Source: Photobacterium atrarenae | Lineage (GTDB): Bacteria > Pseudomonadota > Gammaproteobacteria > Enterobacterales > Vibrionaceae | DNA: 64,000 nt | Direction: 5' to 3' | Assembly (NCBI RefSeq): GCF_024380015.1 | Contig: NZ_CP101508.1 | Location: 990,802-1,054,801, forward strand | Part shown: piece by piece, positions 36,224 to 44,210 of the stretch | How positions within the stretch are numbered: the stretch's first letter is position 1 | Layout: each line of letters opens with the position of its first letter | Position numbers and translations under genes: made by a program | Notes under the pieces: generated by a model | Told to the model about the DNA's origin: nothing | Databases searched by the model: none | The model's input: the letters and a program-made list of their open reading frames with translations, nothing else

Positions 36224-36553
36224 ATGGAACAGTGGCAAACCGTATGTCAGCAAAGTGATTTGATCCAGGATACCGGGATCTGCGCTCTGCTGAATCATGA
36301 GCAGGTGGCGATTTTTTTCTGTCGTCACAGTCAGCAGCTCTATGCGCTGTCGAATTACGATCCGATTGGCCAGGCCAATGTGATGTCGCGGGGCATCATC
36401 GGCTCACTGGGAGACCAGAAAGTGGTGGCTTCTCCGCTCTATAAACAGCACTTTAGCCTGCACAGTGGCGAATGTCTGGAAGCTCCCGAATATCGTTTAA
36501 AAACCTATGAGGTCCGGCTTAATCAGGGGAAAGTGCAACTGCGAATAAACTGA
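36224..36553 (+). CDS. nirD: Nitrite reductase small subunit NirD
   Basis: A 109-residue Rieske-fold small subunit of assimilatory nitrite reductase. It has the NirD motif ALSNYDPIGQANVMSRGIIG and lacks the Cys-x-His cluster ligands of true Rieske proteins, as is usual for NirD. It begins 11 bases after nirB with an AGGAGG-like site, and the operon ends at the terminator at 36575-36603. Confidence 0.95.
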   Translation: MEQWQTVCQQSDLIQDTGICALLNHEQVAIFFCRHSQQLYALSNYDPIGQANVMSRGIIGSLGDQKVVASPLYKQHFSLHSGECLEAPEYRLKTYEVRLNQGKVQLRIN

Positions 36554-36574
36554 TTGGTTATTTCTGTTTTGATG

Positions 36575-36603
36575 AAAAAGGAGCTGATATGGCTCCTTTT
36601 TTT
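36575..36603 (+). terminator. Terminator of cobA-nirB-nirD
   Basis: The stem AAAAAGGAGC / GCTCCTTTTT with a seven-base loop and a run of T follows nirD. Confidence 0.88.
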
Positions 36604-36706
36604 GTCACTTAATTTAAAAATACCGCTTTAGAGTTACGTTTGGTGTTTTTAATACAACATAAAACTGTCCAATATTGGGCGCTTGATGTGAGTCTTGGTG
36701 CGTCAT

Positions 36707-36723
36707 TGCACTAGATTGATGAG
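36707..36723. promoter_or_regulatory. Possible NtrC site upstream of narK
   Basis: TGCACT-AGATT-GATGAG has a good left NtrC half-site (five of six) and a poor right half (three of six). A GGTGC half-site lies just upstream at 36697-36701. It is about 73 bases before the narK sigma-54 promoter. Confidence 0.25.
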
Positions 36724-36795
36724 TTGGTTGTCTTTAAATACGTTTTAATTTGAGTTTATGTTATTAATCCATTGTTTTTATTGGATTTTAAATTT

Positions 36796-36810
36796 TGGCA
36801 TGACAGATGC
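36796..36810 (+). promoter_or_regulatory. Sigma-54 promoter of narK-kinase
   Basis: TGGCAT-GACAG-ATGC has the GG-N10-GC spacing and two changes from the consensus TGGCAC-N5-TTGC. It lies 38 bases before the narK ATG and matches the promoter type of the two neighbouring nitrate operons. Confidence 0.7.
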
Positions 36811-36848
36811 AATGAACTTATTAATTCGTCAACTAAGGAAGTGACCCC

Positions 36849-38318
36849 ATGACAGATAAGTTCAATCTATTGTCCTTTACCGGCAAGATGAAGATCCTTC
36901 ATTTAAGCTGGTTTGCGTTTTTCATCACCTTTGTGGTGTGGTTCAACTTTGCGCCTTTGCTGCAGTCGGTGAAGGAATCCCTGGGCCTGACCACTGCCGA
37001 GGTAAAGACCTTACTGATTTTGAACGTCGCCTTTACGATCCCGGCCCGGGTGATCATCGGGATGCTGACCGATAAATATGGTCCGCGGCGGGTGTATTCG
37101 GCGTTACTGGCCATTTGCGCCATTCCCTGTTTTGTCTTTGCCTTTGCCGATAACTTTGTCCAGGCGGCGATAGCCCGTTTTGCTCTCGGTCTGATCGGCG
37201 CCGGGTTCGTGGTTGGGATACGACTGGTGTCGGAATGGTTCCCGCACAATGAACTCGGCACCGCTGAAGGGATTTACGGCGGCTGGGGAAACTTCGGCTC
37301 AGCCGCTGCGGCATTTACGTTACCGACTCTGGCGGTGATGTTCGGCGGGGAGGACGGCTGGCGCTATGCGATGACGATCACCGGGGCTATGAGCCTGATC
37401 TTCTCGTATATCTTCTATATCAATGTCACCGACACGCCTAAGGGCGCGACTTATTTCAAGCCCAAGAATTTGGGGGCGATGGAAGTCACTTCAAAAGGCG
37501 ATTTTTTCCTGCTGCTGGTGATGAAGCTGCCGATGTACGGCGCCCTGGCGCTGCTGGCGTGGAAACTCTCGCCGACCGGGATCGGCATGTTGAGTGACAG
37601 CTTAGTGAGCGGGATTTATGTGCTGCTCAGTGTGTTGTATCTGTATGAAGTGCAGAAAACCTGGACAGTGAACCGGCACGTGTTTCAGGCACCGGTACCT
37701 GAAATTCATCAGTACAAGTTCAAGCAGGTGGCGATCTTGAATGTGCTTTATTTTGCCACCTTCGGCTCGGAGCTGGCGGTGGTGTCGATGTTGCCGCTGT
37801 TTTTCTCGGAAACCTTTGCGCTCACGCCGGTGGTTGCCGGGATGGTGGCCTCGGCGTATGCCTTTATGAACCTGATGTCGCGTCCGGGCGGGGGCTGGAT
37901 TTCGGATAAATTCGGCCGCAAGCCGACCCTGTTAATCCTGACCGCCGGTCTGGCAGCCGGATATTTCCTGATGGGCCAGGTCGACGGCAGCTGGCCGGTG
38001 TGGCTGGCGGTGGCGGCAGCAATGGCCTGCTCCTTCTTCGTCCAGTCCGGGGAAGGGGCGGTTTTTGCAACGGTGCCGCTGATCAAGCGTCGCATGACCG
38101 GCCAGATCGCCGGAATGACCGGGGCTTACGGCAATGTGGGGGCGGTCTGTTACCTGACGATTCTCTCGTTTGTTGATTACAGCACTTTCTTCTATGTCAT
38201 TGCAGCCACGGCAGTAATTGGGTTTGTTACTTTGTTGATGATGGAAGAGCCGTCCGGCCAGATTGCTGAAATCAACGAAGACGGCAGTGTGACCCTGATT
38301 GATGTGGCGAAAAGTTAA
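36849..38318 (+). CDS. narK: Nitrate/nitrite MFS transporter (NarK/NasA family)
   Basis: An inner-membrane transporter that should bring nitrate into the cell for NasA. The 489-residue protein has about 12 helices. The first nitrate-binding Arg is expected in the helix around IPARVIIGMLTDKYGPRRVY, and the family signature GWGNFGSAAAAFTLP is present. A longer loop occurs between helices 6 and 7 (about 195-280). Its place in an assimilatory cluster argues for uptake and not respiratory exchange. AAGGAAGTGACCCC precedes the ATG. Confidence 0.92.
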   Translation: MTDKFNLLSFTGKMKILHLSWFAFFITFVVWFNFAPLLQSVKESLGLTTAEVKTLLILNVAFTIPARVIIGMLTDKYGPRRVYSALLAICAIPCFVFAFADNFVQAAIARFALGLIGAGFVVGIRLVSEWFPHNELGTAEGIYGGWGNFGSAAAAFTLPTLAVMFGGEDGWRYAMTITGAMSLIFSYIFYINVTDTPKGATYFKPKNLGAMEVTSKGDFFLLLVMKLPMYGALALLAWKLSPTGIGMLSDSLVSGIYVLLSVLYLYEVQKTWTVNRHVFQAPVPEIHQYKFKQVAILNVLYFATFGSELAVVSMLPLFFSETFALTPVVAGMVASAYAFMNLMSRPGGGWISDKFGRKPTLLILTAGLAAGYFLMGQVDGSWPVWLAVAAAMACSFFVQSGEGAVFATVPLIKRRMTGQIAGMTGAYGNVGAVCYLTILSFVDYSTFFYVIAATAVIGFVTLLMMEEPSGQIAEINEDGSVTLIDVAKS

Positions 38319-38384
38319 ATCAGGGACAGCGCGTGGCGGCGGGTAAGTGTACCTGGCCGCCTGAAACAGTATTGCCCGCGGATC

Positions 38385-38436
38385 GCCTTGGCGGTTCGTG
38401 CTGGCGGTTGGTACAGGCAGTTTGTACAGGCGGTTT
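38385..38436 (+). repeat. Four 13-bp tandem repeats before the phosphatase-kinase gene
   Basis: Four contiguous 13-base units (GCCTTGGCGGTTC, GTGCTGGCGGTTG, GTACAGGCAGTTT, GTACAGGCGGTTT) lie between narK and the kinase gene. The last two differ at one base. The function is unknown. Confidence 0.6.
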
Positions 38437-38476
38437 GACCCGGGATTAAAACGGGTTCAAACAAGGGAGAGCAGGG

Positions 38477-40249
38477 ATGGTGATGACAATGGCAGCCGAC
38501 ACGCAGCAAGCGCAGCAGCCCGGCTTAAGGGTAACCTGTGGCGGGTTCTCCAGTGCCGGGTGCCGGGAGGTGAATCAGGATGCATTTGCACTGTACCAGC
38601 CGCCGCGGCTGCCGGTGCGCAAGCATTATGGGATTGTGGCCTGTATCGCCGATGGTGTCAGTTGCAGCGCCCGCGGCCAGCAGGCCAGCCATACCTGCGT
38701 GACCCAGTTTATTGAAGACTATTACAGTACCCCGGCAAGCTGGACCGTGCGTCAGGCCGCAGCCAAGGTGCTGACCGGGCTCAACCGCTGGCTGTATCAT
38801 CATGGTCAGCACAGCGAGTTGCGCCACAACGGGCTGGTGACCACTTTCAGTGGTGTGGTGTTCAAGTCCAATACCGCCCATGTGATCCATGTCGGCGACA
38901 GCCGGGTGTACCGACTTCGTCTGGGAAGGCTGGAGCAACTGACCCGGGATCATCGTCGGCGTCAGGGGGGGGATCAGCACTTGCTCCTGCGGGCGCTGGG
39001 GATGGACAGCAAACTGGAGGTCGATTATCACCCGGAGCCGCTGGCGGTGGGGGATGTGCTGCTGCTGACCACCGACGGCCTGCACGACTGGCTGTCGCCT
39101 TCGCAGCTGGAAGTGTTGCTGGCCGGCACTGATGCTTTGACCCAGTCCGAGCTGGAAGCGCTGGCCCGGAACATTCTGCAACGCGCCCGGGCGCAGGGAA
39201 GCGATGATAACCTGACTTGCCTGCTGGTGCGGATCGATGGGCTGCCGGAGCAAACCCTGGCGGAAGCCAGCCGGGCCCTGACAGCGCGGGTGATCCCGCC
39301 GGTCTTGGCGGAAGGGCAGCGGCTGGAGCACTACCAGATCCGCCGGGTGCTCCATAGCGGCACCCGCAGCCATGTTTACCTGGCGCGCAGCGAGTTTGAT
39401 CAGCAGGACTATGTCCTCAAATGTCCGTCACCGAACTTTGCTGAGGACCTGGGCTATCTGCAAGGCTTTGCCCGGGAAGGCTGGGTGGGTCGGCAGTTCA
39501 GCCATCCGTCGGTGATGAAGATCCATCCGCCGGCAGCGTCGTCACCCTTCCTCTATCATGTCTGTGATTTTGTTCCGGGGATCACCCTGCGCCAGTGGAT
39601 GCTGGACCATCCATCCCCCCGCCTGTCGCAGGTGCGGGCCATCGCGGCAGAGCTCATCAAACCGATCCGCTATTTTCAGCGCATGGGCATGGTGCACCGG
39701 GATTTGAAGCCGGAAAACCTGATCCTGACCGACGACGGGCGCGTTGTTTGTATCGACTTCGGTACGGCCCAGGTGGCCGGGCTCGAAGAGATCCATCAGG
39801 TGCTGAGCGAAGCGATCCCGGTCGGGGCAACGGATTATATCGCGCCGGAATATGTTGCCGGGAGCCGCGCGACCTCGCTGTCCGATATCTATTCCGTCAG
39901 CGTGATCGTCTATGAAATGCTGACTGGTCAGCTGCCGTATGCGTCGGTATCGCCGGTGTTTGATCCACAGCTCAAACGCCATTACCACTATCGCTCCGTG
40001 CTGAGCTCCCGCCCGGATTTACCGGTCTGGCTGGATCTGGTATTGAAAAAAGCCTGTCACCCGGCGCCGGGATCGCGCTACCAGGTGATGTCGGAAATGC
40101 TTCAGGACTTGTCAGCCCCGAACCCCCAATTGCTGAATACCCTCAAGCGCGCCCCGTTGCTCCAGCGTAATCCGTTGCGGTTCTGGCAGGGGCTGGCCTG
40201 GCTCTTGGCCATGGTGGTGCTGGTAGAGAGCTGGTTACTGCTGCGGTAG
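38477..40249 (+). CDS. PP2C phosphatase-Ser/Thr protein kinase fusion
   Basis: A 590-residue bifunctional signalling protein. The N-terminal PP2C domain (about 18-255) has its metal-binding residues in NQDAF (34-38), IADG (57-60), TTDG (198-201) and SDDN (242-245). The C-terminal Hanks-type kinase domain (about 285-545) has Lys 315, HRDLKPEN (407-414) and DFG (427-429). The glycine-rich loop is degenerate (LHSGTRSHVYLA). A helix at about 571-588 anchors it to the membrane. A similar gene occurs beside nirBD and a nitrate transporter in Pseudomonas aeruginosa, so a role in nitrate assimilation is likely; its substrate is unknown. Confidence 0.88.
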   Translation: MVMTMAADTQQAQQPGLRVTCGGFSSAGCREVNQDAFALYQPPRLPVRKHYGIVACIADGVSCSARGQQASHTCVTQFIEDYYSTPASWTVRQAAAKVLTGLNRWLYHHGQHSELRHNGLVTTFSGVVFKSNTAHVIHVGDSRVYRLRLGRLEQLTRDHRRRQGGDQHLLLRALGMDSKLEVDYHPEPLAVGDVLLLTTDGLHDWLSPSQLEVLLAGTDALTQSELEALARNILQRARAQGSDDNLTCLLVRIDGLPEQTLAEASRALTARVIPPVLAEGQRLEHYQIRRVLHSGTRSHVYLARSEFDQQDYVLKCPSPNFAEDLGYLQGFAREGWVGRQFSHPSVMKIHPPAASSPFLYHVCDFVPGITLRQWMLDHPSPRLSQVRAIAAELIKPIRYFQRMGMVHRDLKPENLILTDDGRVVCIDFGTAQVAGLEEIHQVLSEAIPVGATDYIAPEYVAGSRATSLSDIYSVSVIVYEMLTGQLPYASVSPVFDPQLKRHYHYRSVLSSRPDLPVWLDLVLKKACHPAPGSRYQVMSEMLQDLSAPNPQLLNTLKRAPLLQRNPLRFWQGLAWLLAMVVLVESWLLLR

Positions 40250-40623
40250 CGAAATCGATGTAACTGATAACGTATTCGGTTTCAGCAGGGTGGCCGGGTG
40301 AGGCCTGGCCCGAAGGAAGATAAAACACGTCATCAGCTTTCTTGGTTTGATGACAGAGGGAAATAGTCTGTTTCCACCCATCAACGCTAAGATAATGTTT
40401 TTCTTAGTAAAAGGTGACTCAACTCAAATAAACACTGCAAAGACATCAGACCTCTTCAATAAATTGTCCGAGATCAATTTGTTGCACATTCTAACAGTGT
40501 TAGATATGCGCATCTGGACCGGGTACCCCGAATGGGGTACGGGTGACTTGTTGGCTGGTGAAAGGTTTCTGCCTGAAGTGGCGCCTTGCCGCTGGAAGCA
40601 ATACATAATAATGGAGCATATTG
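40250..40623. other. Intergenic region upstream of the alcohol dehydrogenase gene
   Basis: About 374 bases with no supported gene. They contain the palindrome at 40524-40539 and presumably the dehydrogenase promoter, for which I see no convincing -10/-35 pair. A frame from 40347 to 40631 has no family features and runs into the next start. Confidence 0.55.
40524..40539. promoter_or_regulatory. 7-2-7 NarP/NarL-like palindrome upstream of adh
   Basis: TACCCCG-AA-TGGGGTA has the same geometry as the palindrome at 32299-32314, with 13 of 16 bases equal and both halves near the TACYNMT heptamer. It lies 84 bases before the alcohol dehydrogenase start. Confidence 0.5.
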
Positions 40624-41772
40624 ATGAGTAGTGCATTTTTTATCCCGACTGTAAACCTGATGGGTGCGGACTGTCTGACAGAAGCCGCTGATGCGATTCG
40701 TGCACATGGATTCAAAAAAGCGTTGATCGTCACCGACCGTATTCTGAACGATATCGGTATGGTCAAGCAGGTGGCTGATCTGCTGGTAGAGCGAGATGTT
40801 GCCTCGGTTGTATTTGACGGCACGCAGCCGAACCCGACCATTGGTAATGTCGAAGCGGGCCTGGCACTGCTGAAAGACAACGGCTGTGATTTCGTGATTT
40901 CTCTGGGCGGTGGTTCTCCACACGATTGTGCCAAAGGGATTGCGCTGGTTGCGTCCAATGGCGGCGAAATTGCCGATTATGAAGGCGTAGACCGTTCGGC
41001 CAAGCCTCAACTGCCGTTGGTCGCGATTAATACTACGGCTGGGACGGCGTCTGAAATGACGCGTTTCTGTATCATTACCGATGAAGCACGCCACATCAAA
41101 ATGGCTATTGTCGACAAGAACACCACGCCGCTGATGTCGGTCAATGATCCGAAACTGATGCTGGCGAAACCGGCGTCGCTGACTGCAGCGACCGGGATGG
41201 ATGCCCTGACGCACGCGATTGAAGCCTATGTTTCAACGGCAGCGACGCCAATTACCGATGCGGTGGCGATTAAAGCGATTGAGCTGATCCAGGCACACCT
41301 GCGTACGGCGGTGAAAGACGGTCAGAACCTGGAAGCCCGTGAGCAGATGGCTTATGCCCAGTTTATGGCCGGGATGGCGTTCAACAATGCATCGCTGGGT
41401 TATGTCCATGCGATGGCCCACCAGCTGGGCGGCTTCTATGATCTGCCGCACGGGGTGTGTAATGCCGTTCTGCTGCCGCATGTTCAGCGCTACAACGCCC
41501 AGGTTTGCCCTGAGCGTCTGCGTGATGTTGCCAAGGCGATGGGGGTTGATGTGACGGACATGACGCCAGAGCAGGGCGCGGAAGCAGCGCTGGTAGCGAT
41601 CCAGGCACTGTCTCAGGATGTCGGCATTCCAGCCGGTCTGGAAGCTCTGGGTGTGAAAGCCGATGACTTCCCGGTGCTGACTGAGAATGCGCTGAAAGAT
41701 GCGTGTGGTTTGACTAACCCGAAACAAGCCACGCACGAGGAAATTACCGAGATCTTTGCTGCGGCGATGTGA
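40624..41772 (+). CDS. Iron-containing alcohol dehydrogenase
   Basis: A 382-residue group III alcohol dehydrogenase that interconverts alcohols and aldehydes with NAD(P). It has the family motifs [44 protein letters not shown] and [20 protein letters not shown]. The last two hold the Asp and His residues that bind iron. It resembles AdhB/YiaY-type enzymes; the exact substrate cannot be inferred. GGAG (40613-40616) lies seven bases before ATG 40624. A nearby NarP-like palindrome suggests control by nitrate or nitrite. Confidence 0.93.
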   Translation: MSSAFFIPTVNLMGADCLTEAADAIRAHGFKKALIVTDRILNDIGMVKQVADLLVERDVASVVFDGTQPNPTIGNVEAGLALLKDNGCDFVISLGGGSPHDCAKGIALVASNGGEIADYEGVDRSAKPQLPLVAINTTAGTASEMTRFCIITDEARHIKMAIVDKNTTPLMSVNDPKLMLAKPASLTAATGMDALTHAIEAYVSTAATPITDAVAIKAIELIQAHLRTAVKDGQNLEAREQMAYAQFMAGMAFNNASLGYVHAMAHQLGGFYDLPHGVCNAVLLPHVQRYNAQVCPERLRDVAKAMGVDVTDMTPEQGAEAALVAIQALSQDVGIPAGLEALGVKADDFPVLTENALKDACGLTNPKQATHEEITEIFAAAM

Positions 41773-41797
41773 GTCCGTGGCTTGTGATGAGGACTGA

Positions 41798-41830
41798 AAC
41801 GGGCCCCGTCGGATGACGGGGCCGTTTTTT
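41798..41830 (+). terminator. Terminator of the alcohol dehydrogenase gene
   Basis: A GC-rich stem (GCCCCGTC / GACGGGGC, extended past one bulge) is followed by six T. Confidence 0.88.
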
Positions 41831-41865
41831 AGTTGGCCTTCGGTGTTTATACCAATCGCAGTAAC

Positions 41866-42032
41866 TAATACCAATCGCAGTAAATAACTGGTCATCCTAG
41901 CTTGTTAAAGTGTTCGATAACTGCGTTACAATTTTTAATTGTAGAACAACTACTGATCTAAAAATCCCGCCTTGTTCTCAAACATTTTTCCGGCGCTATT
42001 TTTGAGCACTCAACTTACTTTGACTGGTATTA
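41866..42032. mobile_element. Short MITE-like element with terminal inverted repeats
   Basis: About 167 bases bounded by imperfect inverted repeats: TAATACCAATCGCAGTAA at the left end and TTACTTTGACTGGTATTA at the right. There is no coding capacity. A partial extra copy of the left end (ATACCAATCGCAGTAA at 41849-41864) lies directly upstream in tandem. Elements that start TAATACCAAT are abundant between genes in Vibrionaceae. The right end supplies the stop codon of the neighbouring GGDEF gene. Confidence 0.65.
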
Positions 42033-43214
42033 GTGGAGCAGGCTGGACGTCGGTGTCGGAGCTCCTTCGTCTTTGACGCCCCGGGCCATTTCGGTGAGGG
42101 GAGGCTGCTGAAAATAACGTAAGCCGTCTTTGCCGGCCTGTTTGACTTCATACATGGCAAAGTCGGCTTGTCTCAGCAGTTCAGAGATGGAGTGGGCGCT
42201 GTCGGGAAACTGGCTGGCCCCGATACTGGCGGAAATGTCATGTCGTTTTCCGGCATAGCGGGCAGGGCGGCGGAACACAGCAGCTAGCTGTTCCGGGATA
42301 CAAGTAGGCTTGTGAGCGGTGTTGGTGGGTCCGCAAAGCTCGATCACGGCAAACTCATCCCCGCCCATTCTGGCGGCAAAATAATGCTGGCAGTTGAGCC
42401 GGGAGAGCCGTTTTGCCACGGTTGTCAGCAGTTCATCACCGGCCTGGTGGCCGAGCGTATCGTTGATGGTTTTAAAGCCGTCCAGATCAATCAGGTAAAA
42501 GGTAAACGGCTGGTTCATTGATTCCAGCTCGCGGAGTTTATGGTTCAGCCACAAGCGGTTGTGGAGCCCGGTCAGGGAATCGTTCATCGCCAGGAAATGG
42601 TGGTTCCGGGATTCCCGCAGCAGGACATAGGCCATCAGGCTGCCCATCAGGAAGGTGGAAAACAGCAGAAACTGGATCACTTGTTCAATTTCAGCGATCG
42701 CCTGGATCCGCACGCTCATATCGCCGCTGGTGAGGCGAAACTTTTCATTGAGAAATGTAACCAGGCTTTCAAAATCAGTACGGATATATTGGACCACGGG
42801 CTCGAAATTCCCGGTTGTCGGCAGGCTGAGCAATTGCGGCTCAATAGCCTGGACTTGCTCGAACCGGGCAGTGAATGCCGGGATAAGGCCATTGAACTGG
42901 CTCAGGTGGACCACCAGGTCATTATGGGTGATGGTATTGAAGCGGCTCCACAGGATCTCATACTGGATCATCATTGCATCGTGGCTGGTATTACCAAACT
43001 GGTAGCTTTGTAGCTGGTAGATAAACTCCGAGTATTCCTTGGTCAGTTGTAGAATGAACCAAATTGCCTCATTCTGACTCAACGAGATCATCTCTGAATT
43101 GTCTTTGAGCTGGTGAACCGCAATCAGCGTACTGAGAATTAATATAGGGGTCAGGACATACAGGGCCCGTTTGATCCAGCTCCCTGTTCGGGGAACGTGC
43201 TCACATTGAAACAT
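42030..43214 (-). CDS. Membrane GGDEF diguanylate cyclase without I-site
   Basis: A 394-residue protein with two transmembrane helices (about 16-33 and 180-199) that enclose a helical periplasmic sensor, then a GGDEF domain (about 205-375) with intact RMGGDEFAVIEL (284-288). The inhibitory RxxD is absent (CQHY at 275-278), so no product inhibition is expected at that site. ATG 43214 is chosen because AAGGAG lies eight bases before it. The TAA stop is the end of a MITE-like repeat. It follows, in the same operon, a small secreted molybdopterin-like protein that may feed it a signal. Confidence 0.9.
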   Translation of the reverse strand: MFQCEHVPRTGSWIKRALYVLTPILILSTLIAVHQLKDNSEMISLSQNEAIWFILQLTKEYSEFIYQLQSYQFGNTSHDAMMIQYEILWSRFNTITHNDLVVHLSQFNGLIPAFTARFEQVQAIEPQLLSLPTTGNFEPVVQYIRTDFESLVTFLNEKFRLTSGDMSVRIQAIAEIEQVIQFLLFSTFLMGSLMAYVLLRESRNHHFLAMNDSLTGLHNRLWLNHKLRELESMNQPFTFYLIDLDGFKTINDTLGHQAGDELLTTVAKRLSRLNCQHYFAARMGGDEFAVIELCGPTNTAHKPTCIPEQLAAVFRRPARYAGKRHDISASIGASQFPDSAHSISELLRQADFAMYEVKQAGKDGLRYFQQPPLTEMARGVKDEGAPTPTSSLLH

Positions 43215-43231
43215 CGGCCACACTCCTTGTG

Positions 43232-43729
43232 TTATTCCGTGGTAATGGTTTCCAGTTGCCAGACCATTTTGCCCTGGTATTTCCGTTGATTGAGCTCCGG
43301 GTATTGGTCGATAGAGAAAATCAACCAGTAGGGGCCGTAATCACGAATTCTGAGCGGTTGGTTATCTTGTCGGGTCGCGATAATGGGTTCATATTTGCGG
43401 ATATGTGTCCAGCTGACTGTGGTGGCGTAGTCATTCAGTGCCCTGAGATGAATGGTGCTGGGTTGTAAGTTGTAAATGGCTAATAATGCAGAGAGCTTCA
43501 CTCCGGTGAAAGTCGATTGATCGGTGATCCAGGGTAAATGGGTGGTGATCGAAGATTGCGGCAATTGCTCGAGTTGTTCCCGGGTGAATATGGTCGTCAC
43601 TTGATCGCCGGCGGTCGTGGTTCCGGTGAGTGTCAGGGTTGTTTCATAGGCATAGCCGTGAATTGAGTTTGAAACTAATAAAAATATTAGTAAAAACTTA
43701 TCATAAAAAAATGACAGTCTTTCGGACAT
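43232..43729 (-). CDS. Secreted molybdopterin-oxidoreductase-like domain protein
   Basis: A 165-residue protein with a signal peptide (about 1-28, ending near HGYA) and a domain resembling part of the SUOX/MsrP molybdopterin fold: TFTGVKLSALLAIYNL, then LNDYATTVSW and IRDYGPYWLIFSID. The Cys that ligates molybdenum in true enzymes is missing, so it is probably a ligand-binding or signalling module, not an oxidoreductase. It lies 17 bases upstream of the cyclase gene on the same strand. The pairing suggests a periplasmic sensor partner; this is inference. Confidence 0.72.
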   Translation of the reverse strand: MSERLSFFYDKFLLIFLLVSNSIHGYAYETTLTLTGTTTAGDQVTTIFTREQLEQLPQSSITTHLPWITDQSTFTGVKLSALLAIYNLQPSTIHLRALNDYATTVSWTHIRKYEPIIATRQDNQPLRIRDYGPYWLIFSIDQYPELNQRKYQGKMVWQLETITTE

Positions 43730-44210
43730 CCTGAAACCTCATAGTAGCGATTGAAAAATACTAATCGTATTCATCTGGACGCAGCTAAATTCAGCCAATT
43801 GATTAACGTTGTCATGACATCATATAAGAGATGCAGTCTGTATAGTGTAGCTTGATATAAATGTTAGTTGTGAATATGTCGTTGCAAAGTTCCCCGAGAT
43901 TGTAAAATTTCTACTGTCATTTCATGTTAAATTTGCGATCTTCACTAAGTTTTCTGGCACTTTTCTGCTCTCATTAAGTGAGTAAAACGAAAATATCAGT
44001 GGAAAAAACTTGAGCTCGATTAGCGAAGTCACTAGAATCAGCCCTCATTTTTCATTCCCCGACTGTTCGTTGGGCGAATGCCCTCATGGCAAGCTGTCAT
44101 ACCTGCCGGAGGAATCCTTTGTCTGTACAACCCGTGGTTGTATCTCAGCGTGTATCTTGCGCTAGTCTGAAAACAATCTGTGTTTAACCTTTTTTATCCA
44201 GAGGTGCAAA
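43730..44210. other. Intergenic region between divergent cyclase and osmoprotectant operons
   Basis: About 480 AT-rich bases with promoters for both directions. A perfect 7-3-7 inverted repeat lies at 44126-44142. No gene is supported. Confidence 0.55.
44126..44142. promoter_or_regulatory. Candidate operator upstream of the osmoprotectant transporter
   Basis: TACAACC-CGT-GGTTGTA is a perfect inverted repeat with 7-base arms and a 3-base centre, about 70 bases before the first gene. Such geometry suits a dimeric repressor. The regulator is not known. Confidence 0.4.

Noticed and set aside
36697..36711. GGTGC-N5-TGCAC as a perfect NtrC dyad before narK.
   Set aside because: The half-sites are in the everted order relative to the NtrC consensus (TGCACC then GGTGCA), so only the overlapping weaker site was kept as a candidate.
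40347..40631. 94-residue frame upstream of the alcohol dehydrogenase.
   Set aside because: No family features, no good ribosome binding site, and it runs through the palindrome and into the start of the next gene.
43955..43970. TGGCAC followed by TTTTC and TGCT, resembling a sigma-54 promoter upstream of the osmoprotectant operon.
   Set aside because: GG and GC are separated by nine bases, not ten, and the element is over 230 bases from the gene.
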